Shown here piece by piece: positions 39,105 to 47,458 of a stretch of DNA of 64,000 nucleotides. The DNA comes from Pelomonas baiyunensis (GTDB lineage Bacteria > Pseudomonadota > Gammaproteobacteria > Burkholderiales > Burkholderiaceae_C), in contig NZ_JBIGIB010000003.1 of the NCBI RefSeq assembly GCF_043555935.1, forward strand, positions 372,001 through 436,000. The letters run 5' to 3'. The position numbers were made by a program, and so were the translations under genes. The notes beneath the pieces were generated by a model. It searched no databases and was not told where the DNA came from. It saw only the letters and a list, made by a program, of their open reading frames with translations. The stretch's first letter is position 1, and the number at the start of each line of letters is the position of its first letter.

Positions 39105-42100
39105 GGTTGACCGAGCTGTTCATCCGGCGGCCGGTCATGACCGTGCTGCTGAACCTGTCTCTGGTCATCGCCGGTCTGGCGGCCTGGAGCAAGATCCCGG
39201 TGGCGGCGCTGCCGTCGTACAACACGCCGGTCATCAATGTCGGCGCCTCGCTGCCCGGCGCGTCGCCGGAGACCATGGCGTCGTCGGTCGCGCTGCCGCT
39301 GGAAAAGCAGTTCGCCACCATCGCCGGGCTGCAAACCATCTCGTCCACCAGCACGCTGGGCAGCACTTCGCTCACGCTGGAGTTCGATCCGTCCCGCAAC
39401 ATCGATGCCGCCGCGGTGGACGTGCAGGCCGCGCTGTTCCGGTCTTTGCGCGCGCTGCCGGCCGAGATGACCTCGCCGCCCAGCTACCGCAAGGTGAACC
39501 CGGCGGATGCGCCGGTGCTGCTGGTGGCGCTGACCTCGCCGTCCATCGACCTGACGGAGCTGAACGACTACGCGGAGAACCTGCTGTCGCCGGGGCTGTC
39601 CACCATCGACGGCGTGGCCCAGGTGTCCATCTTTGGCCAGAAGCGTTACGCCGTGCGCATCAAGGTGCGCACCGACCTGCTCAACCAGCGCAACATCACG
39701 CTGGACGAATTGCAGACGGCCGTGAAGGCCGCCAACGCCAACACCCCGGTGGGCACGCTGGACGGCGCCCGCCAGACGCTCACCATCCAGGCCAACCGCC
39801 AGCTCAAGAACGCGGCGGAGTTTGGCCGCATCGTCGTGGCCTCTCGCAACGGCGCGCCGGTGCTGCTGCGCGATGTGGCCGAGGTGCAGGACAGCGTCGA
39901 GACGAGCAAGACCTACTCCACCTACAACGGCGAGCGTTCCATCGTGCTGGCCATCCAGCGCCAGCCCGACGCCAACACCGTGCAGGTGGTGGACAAGGTG
40001 AAGGCCTTGCTGCCGCGCTACGCCGCGCAGATGCCGGCCTCCATCAAGATGGAGACGCTGAACGACCGCTCGGTGTCCATCCGCGAATCGCTGCACGACG
40101 TCTACATGACGTTGGCCCTCACCGTGGGCCTGGTGGTGCTGGTGATCTTCATCTTCCTGCGCCGCGCGGTGGCCACGCTCATTCCCACCGCCTCGCTGCC
40201 CATCTCGCTGATCGGCGCGCTCACGCTGTTGTTCGCGCTGGGCTATTCCCTCGACAACATCTCGCTGCTGGGCATCACGCTGGCCGTTGGCCTGGTGGTG
40301 GACGACGCGATCGTGATGCTGGAGAACATCGTGCGCCACGTCGAAGACGGCATGAAGCCCTTCGACGCGGCCGTGCGCGGTGCGCGAGAGATGGCGTTCA
40401 CCATCCTGTCCATCTCGATCTCGCTGGTGGCGGTGCTCATCCCCATCTTCTTCATGCCGGGCGTGATCGGCCTGCTGTTCCACGAGTTCGCGGTGGTGGT
40501 GGGGCTGTCCATCCTGGTGTCGGCGGTGGTGTCGCTGACCCTCGTGCCCATGCTGTGCAGCCGTCTGCTCAAGGCCGACGAGCACCATGAAGACGGCCCG
40601 TTGGGCCGCCTGTTCGAGCGCGGCTTCACGGCCACGCTCAATGCCTACACCCGCACGCTGGACCTGGCGCTGCGCCACCGGGTGTGGGTGCTGGGCGTTG
40701 CGGGCTTGAGCTTTGTGGCCACCGTGTGGTTCTACATGGCGATCCCGAAGGGCTTCTTCCCGGAAGAGGACATCGGCCAGATCCAGGCCAGCACCGAAGC
40801 CCCGGAAGACACCTCGTTTGCGGCCATGACCCTGCTGCAGGAGCGCGTGGCCGCCATCGTGCGCAACGACCCCAACGTCAAGGCGCTGAGTTCGGCCGTG
40901 GGTGGCGGCGGGGGCGGTGGCACCAACACCGGCCGCATGTTCATCAACCTCAAGCCCCGCGGGGACCGCGAGGCCATGCCCAAGGTGCTGGAGGGCCTGC
41001 GCAAGAAGCTGCGCGCGGTGCCCGGCATCCAGGTCTACCTGCGCCCGGTGCAGAACCTGCAGCTCGGCGGCCGCCAGAGCAAGAGCCGCTACCAGTACAC
41101 GCTGCAGTCGGTGTCGGCTGGCGAGCTCAACACCTGGGCCAGCAAGCTGCAGGAAAAGCTGCGCGGCGACGAACGCTTCCGCGACGTGACCAGCGACTCC
41201 CAGATGCGCGGCCTGCAGGCCAGCCTGGTGATCGACCGCGAACGCGCGGCGCTGCTGGGCGTGCAGATGCAGGACTTGCGCAACGCGCTGTACGGCGCGT
41301 TCGGGGAGCGGCAGGTGTCCAGCATCTTTGCTGAGAGCAACACCTACCAGGTCATCATGGAAGCGGGCGACGACGACCGCAACAGCGAGACCGCATTCGA
41401 CAAGATCTACCTGCGTGGCAAGAACGGCGCGCAGGTGCCGCTGACGGCCTTTGCCACGGTGCAGCGCACCTTGGGCCCCACGGCCGTGAACCACCAGGGC
41501 CAATTGCAGGCGGTCACGATCAGCTTCAACCTGGCCCCCAACGTGCCGCTGGGTGACGCCACCAAGCAGATCGACGCATTCACGCAGGAGATCAAGCTGC
41601 CCTCCAGCATCATCACCAGCTACGGCGGCGATGCGGCGGTGTTCCAGGACTCGCAAAGCGGCCAGCTGCTGCTGATCGGCCTGGCCGTGGCGGTGATCTA
41701 CGTGCTGCTGGGCGTGCTGTACGAGAGCTACATCCATCCGCTGACCATCCTGGCCGGCTTGCCCTCGGCGGCGGTGGGCGCGCTCATCACGCTGCAGCTG
41801 TTCGGCATGGAGCTGACCATCATCGCCACCATCGGCATCGTGATGCTGATCGGCATCGTCAAGAAGAACGCGATCATGATGATCGACTTCGCGCTGGACG
41901 TGCAGCGCAGCCACGGCATGGCGCCGGCCGAGGCCATCCGCCAGGCCTGCATCCTGCGCTTCCGCCCCATCATGATGACGACGCTGGCCGCCTTGATGGG
42001 TGCGCTGCCCATCGCGCTGGGGCTGGGGGCGGGTGCGGAGTTGCGCCAGCCGCTGGGCCTGGCGGTGGTGGGTGGGCTGATCCTGTCGCAGGCCGTGACG

Positions 42101-42196
42101 CTGTACATCACGCCGGTCATCTACCTGGCGCTGGACCGCTTCAGCGGCACGGGGCCGGACGAGCGCGAGGTGGCCGAGTTCGCCACCAAGGCCTGA
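39101..42196 (+). CDS. RND efflux permease (MdtB/C-like)
   Basis: A 1031-residue RND transporter. N-terminal ELFIRRPVMTVLLNLSLVIA and VAALPSYNTPVINVGASLPG fit the MdtB/MdtC subgroup. TM4 has GLVVDDAIVMLENIVRHVED with the Asp pair, and late TM segments contain GIVKKNAIMMIDFAL, the typical MdtB/C signature. A Gly-rich stretch GGGGGGGTN lies near residue 600. It forms an inner-membrane pump with the adaptor it overlaps. Only one permease is present, so it should be homotrimeric. The substrate is unknown. Confidence 0.94.
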   Translation: MRLTELFIRRPVMTVLLNLSLVIAGLAAWSKIPVAALPSYNTPVINVGASLPGASPETMASSVALPLEKQFATIAGLQTISSTSTLGSTSLTLEFDPSRNIDAAAVDVQAALFRSLRALPAEMTSPPSYRKVNPADAPVLLVALTSPSIDLTELNDYAENLLSPGLSTIDGVAQVSIFGQKRYAVRIKVRTDLLNQRNITLDELQTAVKAANANTPVGTLDGARQTLTIQANRQLKNAAEFGRIVVASRNGAPVLLRDVAEVQDSVETSKTYSTYNGERSIVLAIQRQPDANTVQVVDKVKALLPRYAAQMPASIKMETLNDRSVSIRESLHDVYMTLALTVGLVVLVIFIFLRRAVATLIPTASLPISLIGALTLLFALGYSLDNISLLGITLAVGLVVDDAIVMLENIVRHVEDGMKPFDAAVRGAREMAFTILSISISLVAVLIPIFFMPGVIGLLFHEFAVVVGLSILVSAVVSLTLVPMLCSRLLKADEHHEDGPLGRLFERGFTATLNAYTRTLDLALRHRVWVLGVAGLSFVATVWFYMAIPKGFFPEEDIGQIQASTEAPEDTSFAAMTLLQERVAAIVRNDPNVKALSSAVGGGGGGGTNTGRMFINLKPRGDREAMPKVLEGLRKKLRAVPGIQVYLRPVQNLQLGGRQSKSRYQYTLQSVSAGELNTWASKLQEKLRGDERFRDVTSDSQMRGLQASLVIDRERAALLGVQMQDLRNALYGAFGERQVSSIFAESNTYQVIMEAGDDDRNSETAFDKIYLRGKNGAQVPLTAFATVQRTLGPTAVNHQGQLQAVTISFNLAPNVPLGDATKQIDAFTQEIKLPSSIITSYGGDAAVFQDSQSGQLLLIGLAVAVIYVLLGVLYESYIHPLTILAGLPSAAVGALITLQLFGMELTIIATIGIVMLIGIVKKNAIMMIDFALDVQRSHGMAPAEAIRQACILRFRPIMMTTLAALMGALPIALGLGAGAELRQPLGLAVVGGLILSQAVTLYITPVIYLALDRFSGTGPDEREVAEFATKA

Positions 42197-42206
42197 GCGG
42201 AAGCGG

Positions 42207-42683
42207 TCAGGCGCGCGGCAGCAACTGCCCGTTGCGGTGCGCTTGCAGCACGCCCGACGCGGCGCGCTCGATCATGACTATGACGGCATCGAAACCGTTC
42301 ACCGGGCCGAAGTAGGGGTCCGGGATGTCCTCGCCCACCAGGTCGGGCAGGAAGTCGCTCAGCAAGCGGATGCGCCCGTGCAGCTCGGGCGCAGCCTTCT
42401 TGCGCAGGCTGGCCACGTGGTCGGCCTCCATGGCCAGCACCAGGTCATGCGCCCCCAGGCGCTCGGGCTCCACGCGCCGCGAGCGCCAGCGGCGGGGCAG
42501 TTCGTACTGGTGGCGCGCCAGCGCCGCCGCGGCGCGGGCGTCCACCGGCGCGCCGCGCGGGTCGGCATGCACGCCGGCCGAGGCCACGGTCTGGAACACC
42601 TCGGTGAGCTTCTTCTTGAAGATCGCCTCCGCCATGGGCGAGCGGCAGATGTTGGCCGTGCAGACCAGCAGGACGGAGGCCAT
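42207..42683 (-). CDS. Low-molecular-weight protein tyrosine phosphatase
   Basis: A 158-residue cysteine phosphatase. The P-loop VLLVCTANICRSPMAEAIF holds the C-x5-R signature (Cys8 to Arg14), and the general acid loop DIPDPYFGPVNGFDAVI lies near the C-terminus. Such enzymes dephosphorylate tyrosine kinases of exopolysaccharide export or other phosphoproteins; no kinase is adjacent here. It starts at ATG 42683, 5 bp downstream of the rpe stop, so it is likely cotranscribed with rpe. Confidence 0.92.
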   Translation of the reverse strand: MASVLLVCTANICRSPMAEAIFKKKLTEVFQTVASAGVHADPRGAPVDARAAAALARHQYELPRRWRSRRVEPERLGAHDLVLAMEADHVASLRKKAAPELHGRIRLLSDFLPDLVGEDIPDPYFGPVNGFDAVIVMIERAASGVLQAHRNGQLLPRA

Positions 42684-42688
42684 CGCGA

Positions 42689-43375
42689 TCAGGCCGCGAG
42701 CTGCTGGCGCATGGCGTCGATGACGGCCTTGTAGTCGGGCTTGCCGAAGATGGCCGAGCCGGCGACGAAGGTGTCGGCGCCCGCTTCGGCGATTTCGCGG
42801 ATGTTGTCCACCTTCACGCCGCCGTCGATCTCCAGGCGGATGTCGCGGCCGCTCGCATCGATGATCTCGCGGACCTTCTTGAGCTTGGCCAGCGACGACG
42901 GGATGAAGCTCTGGCCGCCGAAGCCGGGGTTCACGCTCATCAGCATGATCACGTCGACCTTGTCGATCACCCACTCCAGCACGTCCAGCGGCGTGGCGGG
43001 GTTGAACACCAGGCCGGCTTGCTTGCCCTCGCTGCGGATGAGCTGCAGCGTGCGGTCCACGTGGGTGCTGGCGTCGGGGTGGAAGGTGACGATGTCGGCA
43101 CCCGCGCGGCAAAACGCCTGGGCCAGGCTGTCCACGGGCTGCACCATCAGGTGCACGTCCAGCACGGCGGGCGAACCGTCGGGCTTGACCGCGTGCTTGC
43201 GCAGCGCTTCGCAAATCATCGGCCCGAAGGTCAGGTTGGGCACGTAATGGTTGTCCATCACGTCGAAGTGAATCCAGTCGGCGCCGGCCGCAAGCACGTT
43301 GCGGACCTCTTCACCCAGGCGGGCGAAATCGGCGGAGAGAAGGCTGGGAGCGATGCGGTAGTGAGGTGCGGCCAT
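42689..43375 (-). CDS. rpe: Ribulose-phosphate 3-epimerase
   Basis: Interconverts ribulose 5-phosphate and xylulose 5-phosphate in the pentose phosphate pathway. The 228-residue TIM barrel has APSLLSADFARLGEEV, WIHFDVMDNHYVPNLTFGP, VLDVHLMV, MLMSVNPGFGGQSFIPS and IRLEIDGGVKVDNI, which supply the metal-binding His/Asp residues and the phosphate loop. ATG 43375 is the conserved start; an open frame beyond it overlaps the TetR gene. It is followed closely by the phosphatase gene. Confidence 0.96.
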   Translation of the reverse strand: MAAPHYRIAPSLLSADFARLGEEVRNVLAAGADWIHFDVMDNHYVPNLTFGPMICEALRKHAVKPDGSPAVLDVHLMVQPVDSLAQAFCRAGADIVTFHPDASTHVDRTLQLIRSEGKQAGLVFNPATPLDVLEWVIDKVDVIMLMSVNPGFGGQSFIPSSLAKLKKVREIIDASGRDIRLEIDGGVKVDNIREIAEAGADTFVAGSAIFGKPDYKAVIDAMRQQLAA

Positions 43376-43386
43376 GGCCGCGGATT

Positions 43387-43992
43387 TTAGGAGCCGAGGC
43401 CGCGGAAGCAGGTGCGCACCAGCCAATCCACGATCTGGGCGTCGCTGTAGGCGCCGCCGGCCCGCATCACGCCCAGCACCGGGTCGCAGGCGCGGGCGAA
43501 CAGGGTGTAGAGCACCAGCTCGGGCGGCAGCGTGGCGTCCAGCGCCCCTTGGCCTTGCGCCTCCACGATCCACGCGCCCAGCCCATCGGTCAGCTGCATC
43601 AGCCGCTCCATGTAGGCCTTGTCGGTGGTGAGGGCGGTGCGCAGCGTGGAGTTTTGTGCCGGCAGCGAGGGCATCTGCCCGGCCAGTTGCTGGGCGTAGG
43701 TCCACCGGGCCACGGCTTGCAGGCGGCCCAGGGCGTCCAGCGGCTCGGCCTGCAGACGCGTGATTTCATCCAGCGCCCGGTCCAGCACCTTGACCATCGC
43801 CGCCGCGGCCAGTTCTTCCTTGGACGTGAAGTGCTTGTAGAGGCTCGCCTTGGCGATGCCCACATCGGCCACCACCTCGTCCACGGTCATGGCCTCGAAG
43901 CCCTTTTCGGCCAGCAGGCGGTTGACGGACGCCACGATGGCGTCTTCCCGGGCTTGCAGGACTTGTTCTCGGAAACGGGGGCGGGCTGACAT
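43387..43992 (-). CDS. TetR-family transcriptional regulator
   Basis: A 201-residue repressor. The N-terminal helix-turn-helix GFEAMTVDEVVADVGIAKAS then LYKHFTSKEEL is standard TetR, followed by a ligand-binding helical domain containing AMVKVLDRALDEITRLQ. It is divergent from the fasciclin cluster with a perfect palindrome between them, so it probably represses that cluster and itself. It lies 11 bp upstream of rpe on the same strand, a possible cotranscription. The ligand is unknown. Confidence 0.9.
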   Translation of the reverse strand: MSARPRFREQVLQAREDAIVASVNRLLAEKGFEAMTVDEVVADVGIAKASLYKHFTSKEELAAAAMVKVLDRALDEITRLQAEPLDALGRLQAVARWTYAQQLAGQMPSLPAQNSTLRTALTTDKAYMERLMQLTDGLGAWIVEAQGQGALDATLPPELVLYTLFARACDPVLGVMRAGGAYSDAQIVDWLVRTCFRGLGS

Positions 43993-44074
43993 GTATGAAG
44001 TTTAGGCGCTGCGCCTGCGGCCCGTACTTGTGGGTCTACTCAAGAACTTGGAAATGCGGAAATAGACCACACAG

Positions 44075-44102
44075 TTGACTATGTGAACTGATGAGTTCAC
44101 AT
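44075..44102. promoter_or_regulatory. TetR operator palindrome with minus-35 box
   Basis: ATGTGAACT (44081-44089), GATG, AGTTCACAT (44094-44102) form a perfect 9-bp-arm, 22-bp palindrome. TTGACT at 44075-44080 immediately precedes it as a minus-35 box, so the palindrome fills the spacer of the promoter serving the first fasciclin gene. A bound dimer would block RNA polymerase. Confidence 0.7.
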
Positions 44103-44135
44103 TTCATCCGTTCAAGTTTTGAGCGGAGTTTCTGC

Positions 44136-44996
44136 ATGCGCCACCTGCTGTCCCCCTGGCTGCCCCGCTGGTCGGCGGCCCTGATGCCGCCGCAGCCCAG
44201 CGCTTCCGCACCTGCACCGGCGTGCAGCTGGCTGGAGCCGCTGCTGACCCGCGCCGACCTGGGCGTGTTGCTGCAGGCGCCAGCCGGCACCACCTTGCTC
44301 GCGCCCACCGACGCCGCCCTGCAGCATGCCGGCGTGCTGCCGGGCAGCGCCAGCGCGCCGGTGTTGCAGCGTTGGTTGTTGGGCCACTTGACGCTGGGCT
44401 CGCCGCGGGACGACGGGCTGCTGCCCCTGCTCGACGGCAGCCTGCTGCGCCGGGCCGAGGGCGCCGCCGCCTGGGTGGACGCCGCCGGCCACGCGGTGCA
44501 ACTGCAGGGGCGCGCGTGGTGGCGCGGCACGCTGCGGGTGCAGGCGGTGGACCGCGTGCTCAGCCCGGCCCAGTTGAGCCTCTGGGAGCAGTTGCAGGCC
44601 GATCCCACCTTGGCCCGTTGGGCCGATGCGCTCACGCGCGCCGGCCTGGAGCCGGTGTTGCGCAGCGCCGGCCCGTTCACGCTGTTCGCGCCCAGCGCGG
44701 CAGGGTTGGACCGCGCTGCCGCCCGGCTGGGTTTGCCGGCTGGCGCCCTCTGGCGCGACACCGACTCGTTGCGCGCATTGCTGCTTCGGCACATCGTGCC
44801 GGGCCGTTGGACCAGCAGTGAACTGCCCTGGCCCGGGCGACTGCGCACGCTGGCAGAGGGCGAGCTGACCTTGGACGCCGTGGGCCGCCTGCGCAGCGGC
44901 GACCTGGGCGTGCCCCTGGCCCCGGGCAGCGACACGCCGTGCACGAACGGCGTGCTGCACCGCGTGCCTGAGGTGCTGCTGCCCGCCACGGGCTGA
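44136..44996 (+). CDS. Fasciclin-like protein with two degenerate domains
   Basis: A 286-residue protein starting at ATG 44136, with GCGGAG upstream. Two diverged FAS1 domains are visible: the first around LEPLLTRADLGVLLQAPAGT and TLLAPTDAALQHAG, the second around ADALTRAGLEPVLRSAGPFT and LFAPSAAGLDRAAARLGL. The closing signature CTNGVLHRVPEVLLP is the FAS1 H2 region. The N-terminus is weakly hydrophobic (HLLSPWLPRWSAALMPP) and no clear signal is seen, so location is uncertain. It is the first gene of the TetR-regulated cluster. Confidence 0.75.
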   Translation: MRHLLSPWLPRWSAALMPPQPSASAPAPACSWLEPLLTRADLGVLLQAPAGTTLLAPTDAALQHAGVLPGSASAPVLQRWLLGHLTLGSPRDDGLLPLLDGSLLRRAEGAAAWVDAAGHAVQLQGRAWWRGTLRVQAVDRVLSPAQLSLWEQLQADPTLARWADALTRAGLEPVLRSAGPFTLFAPSAAGLDRAAARLGLPAGALWRDTDSLRALLLRHIVPGRWTSSELPWPGRLRTLAEGELTLDAVGRLRSGDLGVPLAPGSDTPCTNGVLHRVPEVLLPATG

Positions 44997-45031
44997 CACC
45001 GCCCGTCACCTTCCCCGTTTGCCCTGAAGCC

Positions 45032-45050
45032 CGCCCCCCGCTGGGGGGCG
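45032..45050. repeat. CGCCCCCC hairpin between fasciclin genes (partial REP-like)
   Basis: CGCCCCCC-GCT-GGGGGGCG is a perfect 8-bp stem, 35 bp after one stop and 38 bp before the next start. It resembles the GCCCCC/GGGGGC half of the larger intergenic repeats at 24.4, 52.1 and 57.4 kb, but lacks the central hairpin. Confidence 0.45.
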
Positions 45051-45087
45051 CGGATGAACTCGTCCCTGAAACCTCACGGAGACCTTG

Positions 45088-46881
45088 ATGCAACTCTTGA
45101 ACTGGCTGAAATCCTGGGGCGCTTTCGCCCTGCTGGCGGGCCTGGTGGCCTGCGGTGGCGGCAGTGGGTCGTCCCCGAACGTCGTCGATCTGACCCGCAG
45201 TGACGCGCGCTTCAGCGTGCTGGCCGAGGCCGTGGCTGCGGCCGACCTGGGCGCCACGCTCAGCGGCCCGGGCCCCTTCACGGTGCTGGCACCCACCGAT
45301 GCGGCGTTTGCAGCGCTGCTGGCGGAGTTGAACCTCAGCAAAGCGCAGTTGCTGGCGGACAAGGCCCTGCTGCGCGCGGTGTTGCAGTACCACGTGCTGG
45401 GCAGCCAGGTGGCGGCCAGCCAGGTGCCGTTGGGCAAGGCCATCACGCCCTTGGCCGGCGGCATTTTCAAGATCGATGCCAATGCCGGCGCGCTGGTTGT
45501 GACCGACGGCCGCAACCGCAAGGCGACTGTCACCCAGACCGACCTGGTGGCCACCAACGGCCTGCTGCACGTGGTGGACAAGGTGCTGCTGCCGGCCAAC
45601 CTCAACCTGGTGCAGACCGCACAGGCCGTGCCGGCGTTCAGCACGCTGGTGGAGGCGGTGGTGGCGGCCAACCTGCAGGGCACCCTCGCAGGCACCGGGC
45701 CGTTCACGGTCTTCGCGCCCACCAACGCCGCGTTCGCGGCAGCCCTGAGTGAACTCGGCGTCAGCAAGGCCGCGCTGTTGGCCGACACCGCGCTGCTGTC
45801 CAAGATCCTCACCTACCACGTGCTGCCGAGCCGCGTGCTCAAGGCCGAGGTGCCCGTGGGCGCGGCCATCACCACGGTCGAGGGGCAGAGCTTCAGCGTG
45901 GACGCCAGCCTGGCCATCACCGACCGGCTGGGCCGCAAGGCCCAGATCACCGGCACCGATGTGCTGGCCAGCAACGGGGTGGTGCACACGATCGACAAGG
46001 TCCTCCTGCCCAGCGACGTGACCTTGCCGGGTCAGCGCACCCTGGTGCAGCAACTGCAAGGCATGCCGCAGTTCAGCGTGCTGGTGGAGGCGGTGCTGGC
46101 CGCCAATCTGCAAGACGCCCTGTCGGGCGCCGGCCCGCTGACCGTGTTCGCCCCGACCAATGCCGCCTTCACCGCGCTGCTGGCCGAGCTGGGCGTGACC
46201 AAGGACCAGCTGCTGGCCAACAAGCCGCTGCTCACCGCGGTGCTGCAGTACCACGTGCTGGGCAGCCAGGTGCTGTCGGGCCAGGTGCCGGTGGGCAAGG
46301 CCATCACGCCGTTGGCCGGGGGCATCTTCAAGATCGACGCCAACGCCGGTGCGCTGGTCGTGACCGACGGCCGCAACCGCCGCGCCAACATCGGCTTCAC
46401 CGACCTGCGGGTGAAGAACGGCGTCATCCACGCGCTGGACAAGGTGCTGCTGCCGGCCAACCAGACCGTTGTGCAAACCGCGGTGGCGCTGCCGCAGTTC
46501 AGCATCCTCGTGGAAGCCGTGGTGGCGGCAGGCCTGCAAGACGCGCTGTCTGCCCCGGGCCCGCTGACGGTCTTTGCCCCCACCAACGATGCGTTCGCCG
46601 CACTGCTGGCAGAGCTGGGCGTGACCAAGGAAGCCCTGCTGGCCAACAAGTCGCTGCTGACCCAGGTGCTGACCTACCACGTGGTCTCGGGTCGCGTGCT
46701 CAAGGCCGACGTGCCGCTGAACACGCCGATTGCCACGTTGCAGGGCGACACCTTCACGGTCAACAGCAGCCTGGCCCTCACCGACCAGCGCAACCGCCGC
46801 GCCAACCTGACCGCCACCGACGTGCTGGCCAGCAATGGCGTGATCCACGTGCTCGACAAGGTCATCTTGCCGCGCCCCTGA
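45088..46881 (+). CDS. Lipoprotein with four fasciclin (FAS1) domains
   Basis: A 597-residue lipoprotein: LKSWGAFALLAGLVAC gives a lipobox with Cys23 followed by GGGSGSS. Four FAS1 domains of about 140 residues follow, each with an H1 box such as GPFTVLAPTDAAFAALL and an H2 box such as ATNGLLHVVDKVLLP. Domains 1 and 3 share AITPLAGGIFKIDANAGALV, and domains 2 and 4 share LTYHV(L/V)-S-RVLKA. This is an ABAB pattern from an 861-bp duplication. FAS1 domains mediate adhesion or matrix contacts. GGAG precedes ATG 45088. Confidence 0.92.
   Translation: MQLLNWLKSWGAFALLAGLVACGGGSGSSPNVVDLTRSDARFSVLAEAVAAADLGATLSGPGPFTVLAPTDAAFAALLAELNLSKAQLLADKALLRAVLQYHVLGSQVAASQVPLGKAITPLAGGIFKIDANAGALVVTDGRNRKATVTQTDLVATNGLLHVVDKVLLPANLNLVQTAQAVPAFSTLVEAVVAANLQGTLAGTGPFTVFAPTNAAFAAALSELGVSKAALLADTALLSKILTYHVLPSRVLKAEVPVGAAITTVEGQSFSVDASLAITDRLGRKAQITGTDVLASNGVVHTIDKVLLPSDVTLPGQRTLVQQLQGMPQFSVLVEAVLAANLQDALSGAGPLTVFAPTNAAFTALLAELGVTKDQLLANKPLLTAVLQYHVLGSQVLSGQVPVGKAITPLAGGIFKIDANAGALVVTDGRNRRANIGFTDLRVKNGVIHALDKVLLPANQTVVQTAVALPQFSILVEAVVAAGLQDALSAPGPLTVFAPTNDAFAALLAELGVTKEALLANKSLLTQVLTYHVVSGRVLKADVPLNTPIATLQGDTFTVNSSLALTDQRNRRANLTATDVLASNGVIHVLDKVILPRP
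45190..46878 (+). repeat. ABAB intragenic duplication of fasciclin domain pairs
   Basis: The segment beginning near 45441 (CATCACGCCC...) recurs near 46302 at an offset of 861 bp (287 codons), with the surrounding codons largely synonymous. Domain pair 1-2 and pair 3-4 are therefore a tandem duplication, after an older A/B divergence. Confidence 0.7.
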
Positions 46882-46892
46882 GGTGCCTCTCC

Positions 46893-46927
46893 CCGGGGCG
46901 GCCGATGTCCGGTGGCCCCGGTTTCTT
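46893..46927 (+). terminator. Hairpin between fasciclin genes, possible partial terminator
   Basis: CCGGGGC (46893-46899) pairs with GCCCCGG (46915-46921) and is followed by TTTCTT. The 15-nt loop and imperfect T-tract suggest partial termination, which would lower or uncouple the next gene. Confidence 0.4.
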
Positions 46928-46951
46928 CCCCTCCTTTGAAGGAACCCTGAC

Positions 46952-47404
46952 ATGAAGAAGCTGATCGCACTCGTCGCCCTGGCCGCCGCTGCCGTGGGCG
47001 CCCAGGCCAAAGACCTGGTGGACACCGCCGTGGCGGCGGGCAATTTCAAGACCCTCGCCACGGCCCTGCAGGCCGCCGGCTTGGTGGACACCCTCAAGAG
47101 CAAAGGCCCGTTCACCGTGTTCGCGCCCACCGACGCGGCCTTCGCCAAGGTGCCCAAGGCCGACCTGGACGCGCTGCTGAAGGACAAGGCCAAGCTGACC
47201 GCCGTGCTGACCTACCACGTGGTGGCCGGCCAGGTCATGGCCAAAGACGTGAAGGCCGGCAAGGTCAAGACCGTGCAGGGCAGCGAGCTCACCATCGGCA
47301 CGACCGGCGGCGTGACGGTGGACAACGCCAAGGTCACGGCAACCGACATCGTGGCCGACAACGGCGTCATCCACGTCATCGACACCGTGGTCCTTCCGAA
47401 GTGA
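46952..47404 (+). CDS. Secreted single-domain fasciclin protein
   Basis: A 150-residue exported protein: signal MKKLIALVALAAAAVGAQA, then one complete FAS1 domain with LKSKGPFTVFAPTDAAFAKV (H1), VLTYHVVAGQVMAKDVKAGK (YH motif) and GVIHVIDTVVLPK (H2). It is the common bacterial FAS1 form and has a clean consensus, unlike the two preceding proteins. GAAGGAACC lies upstream of ATG 46952. It probably works in the periplasm or outside the cell in adhesion; the partner is unknown. Confidence 0.94.
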   Translation: MKKLIALVALAAAAVGAQAKDLVDTAVAAGNFKTLATALQAAGLVDTLKSKGPFTVFAPTDAAFAKVPKADLDALLKDKAKLTAVLTYHVVAGQVMAKDVKAGKVKTVQGSELTIGTTGGVTVDNAKVTATDIVADNGVIHVIDTVVLPK

Positions 47405-47411
47405 GGCCTGG

Positions 47412-47440
47412 GCAGCCGCTGCGCCCGATGCAGCGGCTGC
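47412..47440. other. Intercistronic hairpin, 10-bp stem
   Basis: GCAGCCGCTG (47412-47421) and CAGCGGCTGC (47431-47440) form a perfect stem with a 9-nt loop, between the fasciclin and SOUL genes. No T-run, so it is more likely an mRNA stability or processing element than a terminator. Confidence 0.5.
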
Positions 47441-47458
47441 ACCGACTGGAGACCTGCC

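Noticed and set aside
38471..41914. 1147-codon open frame on the minus strand across the second RND permease
   Set aside because: Shadow of the true plus-strand permease; no motif, and composition typical of antisense of high-GC genes.
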